Below, in pieces: positions 21,293-34,480 of a stretch of 64,000 nt of DNA. The DNA is from Cladocopium goreaui (taxonomy: Eukaryota > Sar > Dinophyceae > Suessiales > Symbiodiniaceae). The translations under genes were made by a program, and so were the position numbers. The stretch is from assembly GCA_947184155.2 (NCBI GenBank), contig CAMXCT020003757.1, positions 1-64,000 on the forward strand, in the 5' to 3' direction. Positions within the stretch are counted from its first letter, which is position 1. Every line of letters begins with the position of its first letter. Under the pieces are notes generated by a model. It had not been told where the DNA came from. It did no database searches and worked only from the letters and a program-made list of their open reading frames with translations.

Positions 21293-22018
21293 TTCCCCAC
21301 CTGCCAGGTGAGGGTTGTTAGATTTTATCAGAGCTGGTTTCCTCCTCCTCCTCCTCCTCCTCCGCCTCCATTGCCTCCTCCGCCTCCTCACCCGCCGCCT
21401 CCTCCTCGCAGTCCAGATCCCAGTGGGCACAGCCGGACCTCCACCGCGAGCTCCAGATCCCAGTGGGCACAGCCGGACCTCCACCGCGAGCTCCAGATCC
21501 CAGTGGGCACTGCCGGACCTCAACCGCGAGTTGCAGATCGCAGTGGGCACTGCCGGACCTCAACCGGGACTTCCAGGTTGCAGTGGGCACTGCCGGACCT
21601 CAACCGCGAGCTCCAGATCCCAGTGGGCACTGCCGGACCTCAACCACGAGTTCCAGATCCCAGTGGGCACTGCCGGACCTCAACGGCCAGATAGAATGCC
21701 AGAAGATATGCCAGATGGAATGTCAGATAGGATGCCAGAAGATATGTCAGATAGAATGCCAGAAGATATGCCAGATAGAATGCCAGAAGATATGTCAGAT
21801 AGAATGCCAGAAGATATGCCAGATAGAATGCCAGAAGATTTGCCAGATAGAATGCCAGATAGAATGCCAAAAGATATGCCAGAAGATTTGCCAGAACATA
21901 TGCCAGAAGATATGCCAGATAGAATGCCAGAAGATATGTCAGATAGAATGCCAGAAGATTTGCCAGTAAGAAAATGTATAAATATCATGGTGGGGGTCAC
22001 ACGAAGTAAAGTAATTGT
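21293..22018 (+). repeat. Composite repeat element, copy 2
   Basis: Same build as 18894-19917: the palindromic start TTCCCCACCTGCCAGGTG, a TCC-rich tract, six or so 40-bp units containing GCCGGACCTCAACC and CAGTGGGCAC, an array of the 24-bp AGATAGAATGCCAGAAG unit, and the same end (GCCAGTAAGAAAATGT to GTAAAGTAATT). The middle repeat has a different unit length from copy 1, so the ends are conserved while the inner arrays are not. Confidence 0.8.
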
Positions 22019-22924
22019 TTTTAATGTTTTTGTCGCCCTTGTTCTCCTTGCTGTCGTTCTTGAAATGCTGCTGTGAAATTGCGGGGACCCGAATCCCCAA
22101 AAGGGAAACTCTTATTTGAGAAACAATAAATAAAGGGCCAAATTCCTGTTGTTGTTGTTGTTGTTATTTGTTTGTTCCTATGTTTTGTTTCCATTCATCC
22201 ACCCCCTGCACCAAAAATTTCCGAAACCCGTTGGACAGCAATTGTCCTGCGCGCAACACTTTTAAATTTTTAATTTCCGCAGTTGTAGCAAGTTTGTAAG
22301 CACCACGACTGCGAGCATTAAATTTCGAAATTTGGATTCTCCAATTGCAATGTTCCCGCTAGCATCATGATTGGGGCATCAACTTCTACTTGTTTTAATC
22401 GTATCTTCCTTGCTTTACAAATCTATGTTTCTATTCATCCATCGCTTGCTCCATTTGTTTCTGGCTTATGTCATCGCAGCACCGATTTTTTGGGTAATTT
22501 TGGCAAACAAAAAAATCCATACGGATCTCGATGTACCTCCTCCGTCTATTATCCCCGGTCTACCTCCCATCTAACTTTCCATCTCAGAAACGCATACGTT
22601 TTCCTTTCTTTAAGAATTCTTATCTCGATTCATCCATCCCTTGCGCCAGCATGCTCCAGCTCTATTTTTCCATGGCCATCGCTGCCTCAAAAATTAAGGA
22701 AACCCGGCCGAAAACAAACTTCCTTTGCGTAACGCCTTCAAGAATGAAGTTTCCAGTTGAATAATCGCGTTCCCGTAAGCATTTCCGGTAATAGCATGTC
22801 CGTATGAATCACGACTAGGGCATCAAGTTCTACTTCTTCTTATCTCTCCACTGCATTTTTTTTAAGAACAATTTTGGTCTCTATTCATCCATCCCCTCCC
22901 CCTTTTTTATGTTTCGATGGCCTG
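22019..22924. other. No gene; scattered CATTCATCCATC repeats
   Basis: A short (TTG)n run lies at about 22148-22168. Diverged direct repeats containing ATTCATCCATC and CCCTTGC occur near 22190, 22435, 22628 and 22880. A GGGGACCCGAATCCCC hairpin lies near 22084. Confidence 0.6.
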
Positions 22925-23110
22925 GCTCGCACCAGGCTTTGCACCAAAGCCTCCCAGACCTTCTCCGGAACCTTCTCCGGAACCCTGTTGAACCTGACTT
23001 GGCTCTGCACCAAAGCCTCCCAGACTTTCTCCGGAACCCTGTTGAACCTGACTTGGCTTTGCACCAAGGTTTCCTGGAACCTTCTCCGGAACCTTCGGAA
23101 CTTTCTCTGG
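22925..23110. repeat. Roughly 54-bp tandem repeat, about 3 units
   Basis: Units contain GCACCAAAGCCTCCCAGAC, TTCTCCGGAACC and GTTGAACCTGACTTGGCT. A 12-base TTCTCCGGAACC segment is itself doubled in the first unit. Confidence 0.85.
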
Positions 23111-26100
23111 AACCTCGTTGAACCTGAGCTATTCTGGGCTGAAGACCCCATTGGCTTACGCTGTTGGGGAAAAACTGATGGCAGCATGACTCGACAGTTC
23201 CTAGCACGAGCATGGATCGCCGCGGCTCTTGTTGTTGCAATGTAGCAGGATGAATCAAAGATCGATACTCGAGCAATCGCGCTTGTTGCGGGTTAACCTG
23301 GCGGGGCGAATCTGATCGTAGCATGTTGTCATATCATATAAAATCATATAAAATGTCTCAGCAAAATTGCAACCTTTTTTTACTACGAAAAAGAAAACTT
23401 TCCGGATTCTTGAAGTTCGCTCAACTTGAACAGTAACTCCGCACCGCCTACACTGGTATATCGGGTATATCGACAGCTTTGGTTACAGCGCAATTTCGAT
23501 GTGTCCGACGTTTTCGGATACGGTCTACCACGCCATAGCACGACGTAACGGATTCAACGGTAAAGTGTTGTGAATAGATCATCGTCGCGTGGTCATGTGT
23601 GATCCTATAGCATCTCTTTGGCCTGGGCAACAAATGGGAAGCCTTACGGATTTTGACGACGGAAAAGTGTTTCCCGGGTCGGAGGATTGCATGGATCGCT
23701 TACAGATTTGGATTTTGGGCATCCTCCAAGGCCAGTTCCGTGTTATCCGCCGTGTTTTGGAGGGGCACCGCTGTTGCGCCAACAGGCGAAGTCATCAATC
23801 CTAAGGCGTCGCGGTTTTTTTGATAGTGTTTCAACAGTGTGCTTTCACAGTGTTCAACAAGTTCAACAAGTTCAACAAAGATCTACGGGCGAATTCCTAA
23901 CACTGATCCGCTTTGGCGATCGACCGTTTCGATTGACGTCCCAATTCGAGTCTCACAAAATCCGCTGATTTGATACCGTGCAAACCAGCCCAGTTAGGCT
24001 TTGAATTTTGATCCGCAAGCATGTGATATATTTGACATGATAATACATGATGATATATGATGTGACTACTGGACTCTCCATTTTATGCCTTGGCCACTTG
24101 ACCATGTCGGTGAAACGTGGTGTTTTTCCGTCACTCTCAGTCCGGCTCCAGGCGATGACTGGGTCCAGAAAACCTGTGATTCAGTGAACTTAAGCGCTTG
24201 ATGAACCAAAGGAAGTGATTCCAAAACTTCGAACTGAAATTCCACGATATTCCACGATATTCCGAAATCCTGACTTGGAATACCTCGAATTAACTTAGTA
24301 ACTAAGTATGAAAACTTGCAATCAGAGGCTTCACTGGACCGTGTCAAGTTATACTCAACCGAATGATCAACGAGAAAACAACATGGATATTAAAAATAAT
24401 GAGTCCATGCAAAACGATTCCAGGGAAGGCGAGGTAACGAGGTACAGGCGGGGGCACTTTTTAGCTTCGGGAAATCCTTGAAATCAGCTGCTGCCAACAG
24501 CCACCAACCGCTTCTCTGTATCGCACCTCTGGTTCGAAGAAGTTTCAGTTGCCGAACCTTGGTGGAATGTCTGGCACCCAATGTTTCACACCATGTTTAC
24601 CATGAAAATGATCTGCCGGTTTTGCACAAAACGTTGGTTAGGACGGTCAGGACGGTCAGGACTTTTTTCGGACCACTGGTTTTGTACCCCAGGTTTCACA
24701 TCCCTACTGATGGGATGACAAGTGTGGCTATTCTTGGCATTGGTTATTGCCCCCCATCACACCACTCTTTGAGTGTCTGACTCGGCTGTTGAAACCTGCA
24801 GAAAATATCAACCAGCGACGGATGAACAAAACCGCATGACCAAATGTGCTGAATGTGCCGTGGGGGATATGCTCCAAAAATAGGGGCCTGATCCTCGCAA
24901 CCGTGCGATTGTTTGCATTCCTCGAGGCCTCAAAAGTCCTCGGCGAAACATCTCAGCGACAAATGAAGTGCATGTTACATATCAGAACCAACAAAAGAAG
25001 TGTGACCTTAGAAAATGTGTGCAACCAAAATCAGTGAGGTGATATTTCAAAATACTACTCAACCTCAACTTCTTAGACAAAATGACCAAACACAAACAAC
25101 CAGCACGGATACAAATAATTGTATAATAATTGTATAAACATAATAAAATATTATAAACAAATATATACAAATATATGTTGCATATGTTGCATGTACAACT
25201 GAAATGATATCTGTATACACCGAGCAGACCGAGCACACTGAGGCGGTTACAAATTTGGGGATGGATCCCGGGTTTCGTTGCTCTGCAGCTCGACATGCGC
25301 TTGTCCTGCAAGATACCTGGGACGCAGGGCCGATCAAAGGGCAGATTGGCAGAAAATTTACGGAAAATCCGCTGGAAACCATGGAATGGATTGGAAAAAC
25401 TAGAAAAACCAGAAAAACTGCGACCGGAGACCATGGTTTGTATTACCCCCACTGGATGGGTCGTCTTTCTGTAGGATTAATCTTCCGATTTTGGCGGATT
25501 GGTTCAGAATCCAAGCTGCCCACCTGAGTGCATCACGCATCATTACACGTCTATGCCTCTTGGACTTTTTCTCCTACCATAAAATTCCTTACAAATCCCT
25601 TAAAGTTCTCCTACCATAAAGTCAGGTTCTGGTCAATGTTTAACCGTTTAACCCCACTTATGGTGGTCAGTCATTCAAATCATCCCAGTGTAGGGGCCTC
25701 GTTCGCACCGTTCCATTTTTGGCGTCCGGAAATGTAGTCATAAAATGCCGGTGATCATCATTTTCCCTATGATTCCATGGCCATGTTGTGGTATTCCCAA
25801 TGTTTTGGGGACGAAGCCAGATGTTCATTTTGGACCGTCCCCCCATGTGGAGGTTTCCGAAAATGGCGGTACCCCTAAATTCCTAATATCATAAGATGTT
25901 CATAAGATGTTCACAAGATTTTCCATTTGACCATCCATTTTGAGGAAACCACCAACTCAGATCAGCACCATAGAGATCACAGAGCCATACCCTCCGAGCC
26001 GCTGACGCCCCAAGTAACATCGTCACCGGCGACAGAATCATGGCCACGCTACCCTGGAACCAAGCGACAGGATCACGCAACATGCCCAACATATGGATTC

Positions 26101-26810
26101 ACCAGATTCAACATAGGGTGAGATTTCAAGGGAATCAGAGGGGTTTTTGGGTCCCATTCTCTGCCAATTTAAACATAGTTAAACCATGTTAAACCATGTT
26201 AAACCACTGGAGTTAGGAGTTGTGCCACCATTTTTTCAGCACCAAAGTCCAGGGATATCTAAGGATCCGGCTCCGTTGTAAATGTAATTTTTGGTGCGGT
26301 CGAAGAAAGGCGTAGTCTTGATGATGGTCGTATACCTGAGGCACGTGGGGCAACCCCAATCAGCCGGGTATCTGTGGATATCTGTGGCCGGGCCATGTCA
26401 CATGGGTCACGTGATCCGAAGCTCATTCTTCGAAGTCGTTCGATCCACCGGTTCCACTGAAACCTCAACACCCAACGCTCACAGCAGACATGTATGGCAA
26501 GGTATGGTGCTAGTATGTGCTAGTGAAGGTATGACATTGGTATTCCAGTATGTTACAGTATGTCGTCACCTTCATGCTTCAAAGATCTTCAAAGTTCAAA
26601 GGCTGCTTTGAATGTCAATCTCACCGCCACTGCTTAAGATCTGCCTCTGACCGGCCACCAATGCTAGACAGAAGTGGCCTCGGTCAGCGGAAACAGCACT
26701 TAAAAGCCATCTGAATCCATCTTTTCTACTGGGCGTATGACTTTCATGGGAAAGCATGAGAGTTTAGGAACAGTTTCTGGTGCCACATTTTTCGAACACA
26801 GCATGGCAAA
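23111..26810. other. Intergenic or intronic sequence without a supported gene
   Basis: Only short frames, none with a recognisable domain. From about 24 kb rightwards the composition changes from arrays to the AT-rich, intron-like sequence seen around the genes further right. Confidence 0.55.
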
Positions 26811-26913
26811 GTGGCCATCCTGGCCATCCTGGCCATCCTGGCCATCCTTTTCGGATCAGGAAGTGAGTTCTCCAAGTTCTCCAAGTTCTCCAAGTTCTCC
26901 AAGTTCTCCAAGC
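26811..26913. repeat. Two short tandem repeats (10-bp and 9-bp units)
   Basis: TGGCCATCCT is repeated about four times at 26811-26848, and AAGTTCTCC about five times at 26868-26913. The first unit also recurs in a TM9SF intron at 57208-57262. Confidence 0.9.
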
Positions 26914-27009
26914 CACACGGGCAACGGCACCATCCGAGGTCTTGGGGTCTTCGGGACCCGGATCTGGTCATGGCCATGGCCATGGCGGGGTTCCGCAGCT
27001 GGCAGATGA

Positions 27010-29880
27010 TCAAACTTTGGGACACCCAAACAGCCGCATGTTGGCAGTGTCAATCGCAGCGTCATACGTAAGGTCTGCAAAAGGAATGAACTGCTTCCAG
27101 CCTTTGGTCTGCTTTAAAGCTGCTTTCAACGAGTGCTTTCCCACCCTTGAGGATACATGAGAATGCACCTGACTAATCAATTTCTGTGGCATTGCGGTTC
27201 CATTGGGAAAGCGGCAAGTCTCTCCTCTTTCCAAAGCTTCTCGGCAAGACGTCATCAATTTGGGTGAGTCGACCTGCGATTCTTCCACAAATCGCTTCAC
27301 TTTCTGCGCGAAAACCGATCCATCAGATCCTTCCATTCCAGGTGCCTGCAGAAAGAACCGCGCAATGCACCGCAGCGTGCCATTGAAGTCCAGTTGGAAG
27401 CTCTCCATTGGCAGCTGCAAGACATTCTCCAAATCCTTCCGGCGACCAAGCTGGAAAGTGGCAACTGTCATACTGGAAAACATATGAAAACATGCTGCAA
27501 GCCCTCCTCAGTGAATTTGTAACATCTGATCCCAATACATCCCAATACTCAATGTTGTTCTGGTTCAACGCGATTCAACCATCATCAACCATCATCAACC
27601 ATCAATCTTTCATCTCTTTCGGTTTATACAAAATTCCCAGCCATTCCGCCATTCCCAGCCACCAGCAGCCTTCCATTTCATGGCATTTTGCAACATCTTG
27701 CTGATATCCCAGCGGCTCCGGAGGTATTCAATCTGCAGCCCCTCGGCGGTGCTCAAGTTCTGCAGCAACTGATAGTAGCTGCAGCGATAGGCGCAACGGC
27801 CAAAGATCTGGGCCCAGGCTTGGTGGTCGCAACTCAGGCAGTCCTAAGGCAGCCAAACGGCACCCAAAAGGCAGCGTTGACCAGAACTCAGTCGGACTCA
27901 TTGACCTGCTAAGCTTTACGGTTGATGATGTTTAATGAATCCAAATTTGAGTCCGGTCTAGTTTGATTACTATGGCTATGATTTGTGGTGCACTGACCCG
28001 CATTCCTCAAACCATCTCAAACCCAAACAGCTTCAGAAAATCTGGCAAAGCAATTGAAGAAAATCCACAAAATATCGAACGAGATTCTGGGGGACTGCTA
28101 AAGTGTAGCCATTCTTCTCCCTCTCGTCTCTGCTGACCATGATAGCGATAGCCAGAGACAATCATGTCCGAAGGCCTTCTCACCAGGTGCAACACCAAAC
28201 CCCCACCATCTTCTGCCAATAAATCCTGCAACTGAGGCCTCCATGATTTCAAGGGATTGGAGAAATGTAGGAACATTCCAGGCCCAGTGGTATCAGCAAA
28301 GCTCCGAATAAAGGCCTGGAAATATGGTGTGATCACAGGTCGGCCTCCCCTAGGACTCTCGTGCACGCCATAATCCACCAGCTTGATATTTTGGGGCACG
28401 CGCAAGTCACCAGCACTGTCCAATAACAAACGGCTTAATGGGCCTGGATCTGCGTGCCCCACCAACTTGGAAGATATGGTGATCCCAGATTTGTGATAGG
28501 CCACGATGCCTCTGGATAAATCTGAAATCTCTTTTCGTTCTCTTGGTGTTTCATCAAAGAAGAGTTCAGTCACATCCTTCCACAATGCACTGAATTGGGC
28601 CGCTTTCCCGCGCGCCGCAAAATATGCACAGCATACTCGGACGGACCAAGAGGGCCATGATGGAAAACAAACATCACTTCCAAGTGTGTCAAAGCTCAAG
28701 AGATCGCAACATTCCGTGGCAAAATCAACAGATTCCGGACTGGCGTCCATGCGATTCGCAACCAGAGTTCTTGCATCCAGGCAAAAGTTCTCATCCACCT
28801 CTGCTGATCCATTGGCCAGCGCATAGCTCGCAGCAGCCGCTTCAGCCAGTCGAATCTGGACCAATTTGGGCAGAGACCTCGCGGACAAATTGCTGCTGAC
28901 GAAGAGCCATTGATCCGAAAGTTTCGAGGGTGTCACATCAGGTCGTTCCCAACTGAAACCAGGGAAAAGCTGCCAGAGCAGCACCCAGCGACCTAAAAAC
29001 ATCAACAGTCAGGTGCCATGGCACGTTGCAGACTTGGTACCCTATGGCTACACATCACACTCTCCTTGAAGGTTTGAGCTGCGAGTGTGATGTGGTCGCT
29101 ACATGTCGCTACACATCGCTACAGTATGTTGCAGCCGCTGCAGCCTCCAACTCAGGTCATCACTGAGTCATCACATTCATCACACTTCGAAACCAAGGGC
29201 CAAGCACCATCTCGAAGAATAGGCACAGCATGGACAGCATGGAGAAAGCCTGCGAAACACAAAGTATGCATATATGCATCATGTTACTGTTGATGATGGT
29301 GATGGCGATAGTAAAGCTGATGGTGAAAGTGCTGGTAGTTGAAATGCTCTCTTTCTGGTTTTATTGCCGAATGTTAACCTCTGGGTGTGCTGGGCTCTGA
29401 CAAGACTGCAACTGGGTCTCCAGCCAAGGCATACCTCAGACGCGGCCACGGACAGCTGGAAACAAAGCTGGACCAATTGGAGATGGATCCAAGATGGATC
29501 AGGGATCGAAGGCAACTGCGCTATGCAACTGGTTCTATTTTCTCGGGAATGTTCCCAAGAAATTCCCCAATTTGCTCACCGTTTACTGTAACATGAGATC
29601 ATCTCCGCATGGCAACTTCATGGCAACCATAGCTACCTCATCCCAAATAATTACTGGTCTTTACTGGGATATCAATGATATCATACATCATATATCCATC
29701 GCCATGGATGTCCTGGATGTCCATGGATGTCCATGGCCAAAAATCGACCAATTGCCATCAACCTTAAAATCACCAAAGCCCGAGAAAACCACACCTCGGC
29801 AGCTCTGCCATTCCGTCCGCCAGCATCATGCAGGCCAAAAAGAGCATCAGAGCTGGCCGCAGATGGCCGCAGGATTCCAT
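27010..29880 (-). CDS. Sulfotransferase-like gene, several exons
   Basis: The main exon runs from 28992 (acceptor TTTTTAG|G) down to roughly 28.0-28.1 kb. It ends in LVRRPSDMIVSGYRYH, which fits the 3'-phosphate-binding motif of PAPS-dependent sulfotransferases (R-x-P with a downstream Ser and Tyr), then GEEW. A second exon at about 27690-27850 carries SYYQLLQNL and EGLQIEYLRS. The last, about 27450-27010, has MESFQLDFNGTLR and ends GCPKV-stop. These pieces come in the family's order. A likely first exon lies at 29880-29795: ATG, a hydrophobic signal-like stretch (LMLFLACMML) and a GAG|GTGTGG donor. A connecting exon between 29.79 and 28.99 kb is required by phase and not resolved, and the exact inner borders are not fixed. 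Proteins of this type transfer sulfate, usually in the Golgi. I did not find a clear 5'-phosphosulfate loop, so the substrate and even the exact family stay open. Confidence 0.55.
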
Positions 29881-32800
29881 GGTCTGTGTGTTTAACAACA
29901 AAAAGTGGGGAGATTCAGGAACCAAAAATGAGGAAACTGGCTGCAAATAGCACATCAAACTGCATTTTGGTGTTGTATCATTCAAGATCCGTCGAATTCG
30001 TTGGTGATTCGTTGGATCTGAATGTCAGAGGAATTGGAGTCCAAAGTGCAGCCCCTGCAGTGAATCATGTCTGATCCCTCATTTTGGCATATTTTGGCCT
30101 AGGGCCTAGACACTCACTCCAACCACAGGCAGAAAATAGAGCCCCAACCTGTCCCACTGTCCCAGGCTGACCTGTGAGCATGCCTCCTACAACGTCCAGA
30201 GTTGAAAACTCGAAGAGAGCTGTCACTATCAGAAGGACCTCAGAGTGTCAAATCTTTGGGAAATCTCAGTTTGCATCAGCAATTTTTCGTTTCAAACTGG
30301 TTCCAACTGCTTCAAAAACCAAGTACTAAAGTTACTAAAGTTACTAAAGATGAAGTGGGTACTTTGCGACCAAGGGAACTTTAGGCCACAGAGTTTCATA
30401 GATCGGACTTGCCAACCAACTGTAGAACCCGAAACCAGTCTGGGGGTCCAAGCAAGCAAACCTGTCCACCAATGTCTCTTTTCTAGGATTGCCTGGCAAC
30501 GCAAACGGGCTACAGATCACTTTCTGAACCGATTTGGCAAAGCTGAAGCAGAGTCAAAATCTCACCTTTCCAGAAAAAAACACCCAAGACATTCCAAAAC
30601 ATCCTCAAATTCTTGGTGTTTTTTCCCCCATATTTTCAGGACGCTCCACATCCACATCTTGGATCCACCACATCGGCGCCTGCGGTGGTGGCCCATGCGG
30701 CAAGCCCACCGCAAGGTCCGAAAGCATCGCACGGTCGCGGCAACCTTCGGTCATGGCATGGCTACAGCGGGACCTCCAGTCGCCCACCAGGAGGGGGCGG
30801 TTGCTGGCCATCTTTTTTTCTGCAGAATTTGCAGTATCATCTGACGAAAATATCTGATGAGTGCCGTTCTGGCAGAATGTGTAGCTTTGAAGGCGTACAT
30901 TTGAAAAGCGAAGCCACCAGTCTTTGCAATTCCTTGTGCAAGTAGGCTATCAACTAACCGTAAAAAAATCATTACGAACTGACATGGAAGGTGCAACAAA
31001 TCAGCTGCAGCTATTTGCAATGTGAAACTATTGAAAACATCCATGAGGTTCAAATCCTTGCCCCATGCAACATGCCCCAACCAGCCTCCATTCGGAGCCC
31101 TTCCTCAAGGTATGGAGTCGGCCTCACACGTTCTGCTCACCGACATCATTGGGATGTCCAAGAACGCTTAAATTCTGAGGTAAGTAAGCAACATACTTGA
31201 GATCTACTTGACATTGATATACAATATATACAATATATACAATAATCAATCATTACTCATTATATATCATTATTGTAGATCAAAGGCAGGGATCAACGGG
31301 CAAGTTTTGATTCCCACCTTCTCGGGCGAGGGGTTGCGCCCGCTGGGAGCCATGCGGCCAGTCATCGGCAAGTCAACAATCGATTGGGATAGACAGAAAC
31401 GGGTTTTCAAGCCATGGTTTATGAATGTTTTATGAATGGTTTATGGGCATGATTGGCTATGATTTCAATCAGAATTTCAGACTTCAGGTGACAATGAAGG
31501 GGGAATTATGCTCATAAAAAGCAATAAATGGGGATATCTCCCTGAAGATCCATGAACAATGGTGTTAAACAGTGTAAACAGTGTAAACCCACAACAAACG
31601 ATCCCGTAACGATCCCCACTGATGGTATTGAAGCCCCTCAGGCGCAGCTGCTTGGAACTCTCTCCAATTGGCAGGTGCTCCATCGCTGCATTCGCAGCTA
31701 TGGACAGTGTCTGCTGCTCCATCTGCGGTCTCTACATGCGACCACCAGGTTTTTGGGCAATTGCCCGGCAAGAACACGTCCATTACAACATATTACAACA
31801 TGTTACAAGCTAGTCAATGGTCAAAGCACTTCTTTGAAGCAACAAACATGGGATTCCAAGAGACTGGAGCAGTTGTTGCAGCTCAAGCTAGGAGTAGCTG
31901 ACAACAAACCTTGCCCAAACCAGCGCGGTTTGATATGTCGCTCTCAATGATGTCTTTCCAAAAAGTGCATCTCCTTAGTATCCGAAACATGTCCTGAAGC
32001 TTGAATTAGCTCTCTCTCTCTCTCTTCTTTGATGAATGATTGATCGATAATGAAAGCATTGCTCGTCAGCTTGGTTCTGAAACTCTTGCCTTTCGTTTGA
32101 CTTTCGACATGTTTCGACCATTCTTTCTTTTATTTGGCGCTGCAAAAAAGCCGAAATTTCCCTTCCGAATTTTCCGAATCCCATGGTTTGGTGCTCAAAT
32201 TGGGATGGTCTCGTTCTGTCTGGTTCCAATATTTTTCCAAGGATCTGGAGAAATGGAGCCAGTGGTCGATGCCGAAAGACGGTTGTCATACTGGATGCGT
32301 TGGGCATTGCGCCAGTCCGCTCCTGAGGCTGAAAAAACCTTCAACATGTTTCAAGATGTTTCAGAAAATGCACAGAACTGGGTGTTTTCAACAGGTGAGG
32401 GCGCCCGGCGCTGCAAGGCTATCGAAATCGCATGTCGAAAACACCCTTTTGAATCTTTCAGACTTAGACTTGTCCTGCAAAAATGATTAAAAATGATTAA
32501 AAATGTACATCACCATGCAGAATTTGGAGAAAGCTGGTGACCTTTAAAGACAAAGGGGAACCCCTTTGGCCATCCTGCCCTGCCATATCCTGCGCCATCC
32601 CGTCCCAGGTTCGTTTCAAATCACTGGACCACTTTGGATCCACGGCCTTCTGAACCGGAACCATACACTGAGAATTGTAGGTCGTAGTCCTCGGCCATGC
32701 GACAGTCGCATCGACTGTCGCATCGACTGTCTTGACATGTCAGTCTTCCACCATCGACTGAGCAGCCCAATAAATTTAATGAGGTCATGGCGGAAATCTC

Positions 32801-32884
32801 GGACATATTTCTAGTTATTTCTGTTCAGTGTTCACTGAAGTTCACTGAGTGTTCACCGCAGCCACAAGTTTCACCGATTTCGAC
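29881..32884. other. Unassigned sequence with weak minus-strand exon candidates
   Basis: Minus-strand stretches near 30.64-30.82 kb (LLVGDWRSRC) and 31.60-31.75 kb have protein-like composition and could be exons. I could not join them or name a family. A 12-bp repeat (GCATCGACTGTC) lies at about 32695-32730. The rest looks intronic or intergenic. Confidence 0.4.
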
Positions 32885-32968
32885 ATGTTTTTTGTCAAGC
32901 CGCAGCTGCGGTGGCAGGCCCATGTTCAAAGCACTCCGTCGCAGTTCTGCTGCAGCGTCTGGTTGTAC
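32885..32968 (-). CDS. Candidate exon, unknown gene
   Basis: The minus strand has an ATGCAG|GTACAACC acceptor of the AG|G type seen in all resolved introns here, then an open stretch reading VQPDAAAELRRSALNMG and PPQLRLDKK, with a possible AT|GTCG donor at its end. The composition is protein-like, and it may belong with the frames at 33.2-34.5 kb. No family is recognised. Confidence 0.35.
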
Positions 32969-33984
32969 CTGCATGTGACCCGAGCCTTGAGCCGGTTGAG
33001 CCAGTTGAGCCATCAACATCCATCAACATCCATCAACTACAAGTCACAATGCGGTAATAAAGGTAGCAAAGGAAATCAAATGTTAAAATTGAGTTAACAT
33101 GTTAACTCACCTAACCAACAACAATGAGATTCGCCAAATCATGGCTACGATTCAAAATCAATAACCGTTTAACCCATGTGGAATCACACATGACATACCT
33201 TGACATGGTGACATGGTCATGTTTTGCAACAATCCAATGTTGGGGAAGACTATTTGCGATTCGCAAATTTCGTCCCAAAAGCCACAAATTGGCCTTTCTT
33301 CTGCGTGACTTGATCTCCTGTGAGAAATTTTCTGCCCTAGTCATGTCTGCCATCTCCATTCCGTTGGAGGCCCAAGACACAGGGGTCCATCCGATGTTCT
33401 TATCCAATCTGACAATTTTCTGCCCAAAAAAAATGAATCATCCAGATCACCGGGTCTCAAACTACTCCCAATTCAATAGTCACGTGTTTTTACAGAGAAA
33501 AGTGCACAAGTGTATCCCAGGTATGAAAAAAAATATCAAAAAAACATCGAAATTGGTGGATGTCTAACTGTCTAACCCCCCAAACTTCGTCTCCTGGCTC
33601 TCACGTCTCAGCTCAGGCAAAGAGGTGGAGCCTTTTAGAGGCCTAGGTACCTGGGCCGAAACTGGTCCCAAAAGGTCCAAAGAATTGGAGATCCAGAATG
33701 ATATCACCGCCAGGGAAAATCATGTGCGATGGAAAAAAATGCATAGTAATTGACAGATATTGACAGTAATGATTCCTATCAAGCAGTGAGCTAAGCATTA
33801 CTCCAAGGATTCTGGAAGGCGATTATGATGAGACATCACCAACAAATGATGGGGTTGTAAGCAACCACTGATGGGAATACGGAAACAACTGAAGCAACTG
33901 ACAACAAAGGACACATTACCACCCCAAACTGGGTCCAAAACCCAGGTTGACGCCAACCCAAAACCCATCAAACCATATCAAACC

Positions 33985-34480
33985 GCCTCCAGGATCAACG
34001 TACTTCGATCCACCTCATTGAGTTCGTCGGCATCGCGCACCTCCCAATGAGCCACAAAAATACCGGGGCCTTTGCGATATGCTTTCCCCCGACAAATTGG
34101 GATGCCCCAAACCAAGTTGACTTTGTTGGGAAAGTAAGTAGACCAAGTTACAGTATGGAATTTTATCTTCAATTGCTGTGATCCTTGGTGTCTTCAATGA
34201 CTACCAAATCTGCAGCCCAGGAACGGCGATATGCGCATCCACCATTGGTCTCAGTATCAAAAATGCAGTGCCAGAGACTCCCAATGTTTGTTGGGTTTGC
34301 GGAGGTTGCAAGCAAAATTCCGATGTCAACAATTTCTTCAACTTGTGGAGCAAAAATGCCCAGACTCTCCAGTTTTTGGAAGACTTCTTGGTGGTCAAAA
34401 CCGGGTTCCCGGGCGACCACATCACAAAGCGTTCCGCGCGGGGAGGACGAGCGGGTGTGCCTGGGACCGGGATGACATTG
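33985..34480 (-). CDS. Candidate exons, unknown gene
   Basis: A minus-strand frame at 34480-34190 reads with motifs EVFQKLESLGIF and EEIVDIGILL. A second at about 34130-33985 holds VWGIPICRGKAYRKGPG and HWEVRDADELNE, ending at a GAG|GTGGAT donor. Another protein-like frame lies at about 33410-33225 (MEMADMTRAENFSQEI). They probably belong to one minus-strand gene, but I could not fix the joins or recognise the family. Confidence 0.4.

Noticed and set aside
19258..21969. MPEDMPDR repeat proteins on plus and hydrophobic AYLLAFYL repeats on minus
   Set aside because: Both come from the same 24-bp array; open frames on both strands with no non-repeat part argue against coding.
22080..22100. tRNA-like GGGGACCCGAATCCCC stem-loop
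   Set aside because: It resembles a T-arm but lacks the TTC loop start, and no acceptor, D or anticodon arm could be placed around it.
29400..29470. A 21-nt sulfotransferase exon at about 29.43-29.46 kb
   Set aside because: Its acceptor is AG|C, unlike the AG|G of all resolved introns, and adding it does not restore the phase between the signal exon and the main exon.
32985..33015. Possible relic of a trans-spliced leader (CTTGAGCC motifs)
   Set aside because: It is a short GGTTGAGCC repeat; the rest of the dinoflagellate leader is missing.
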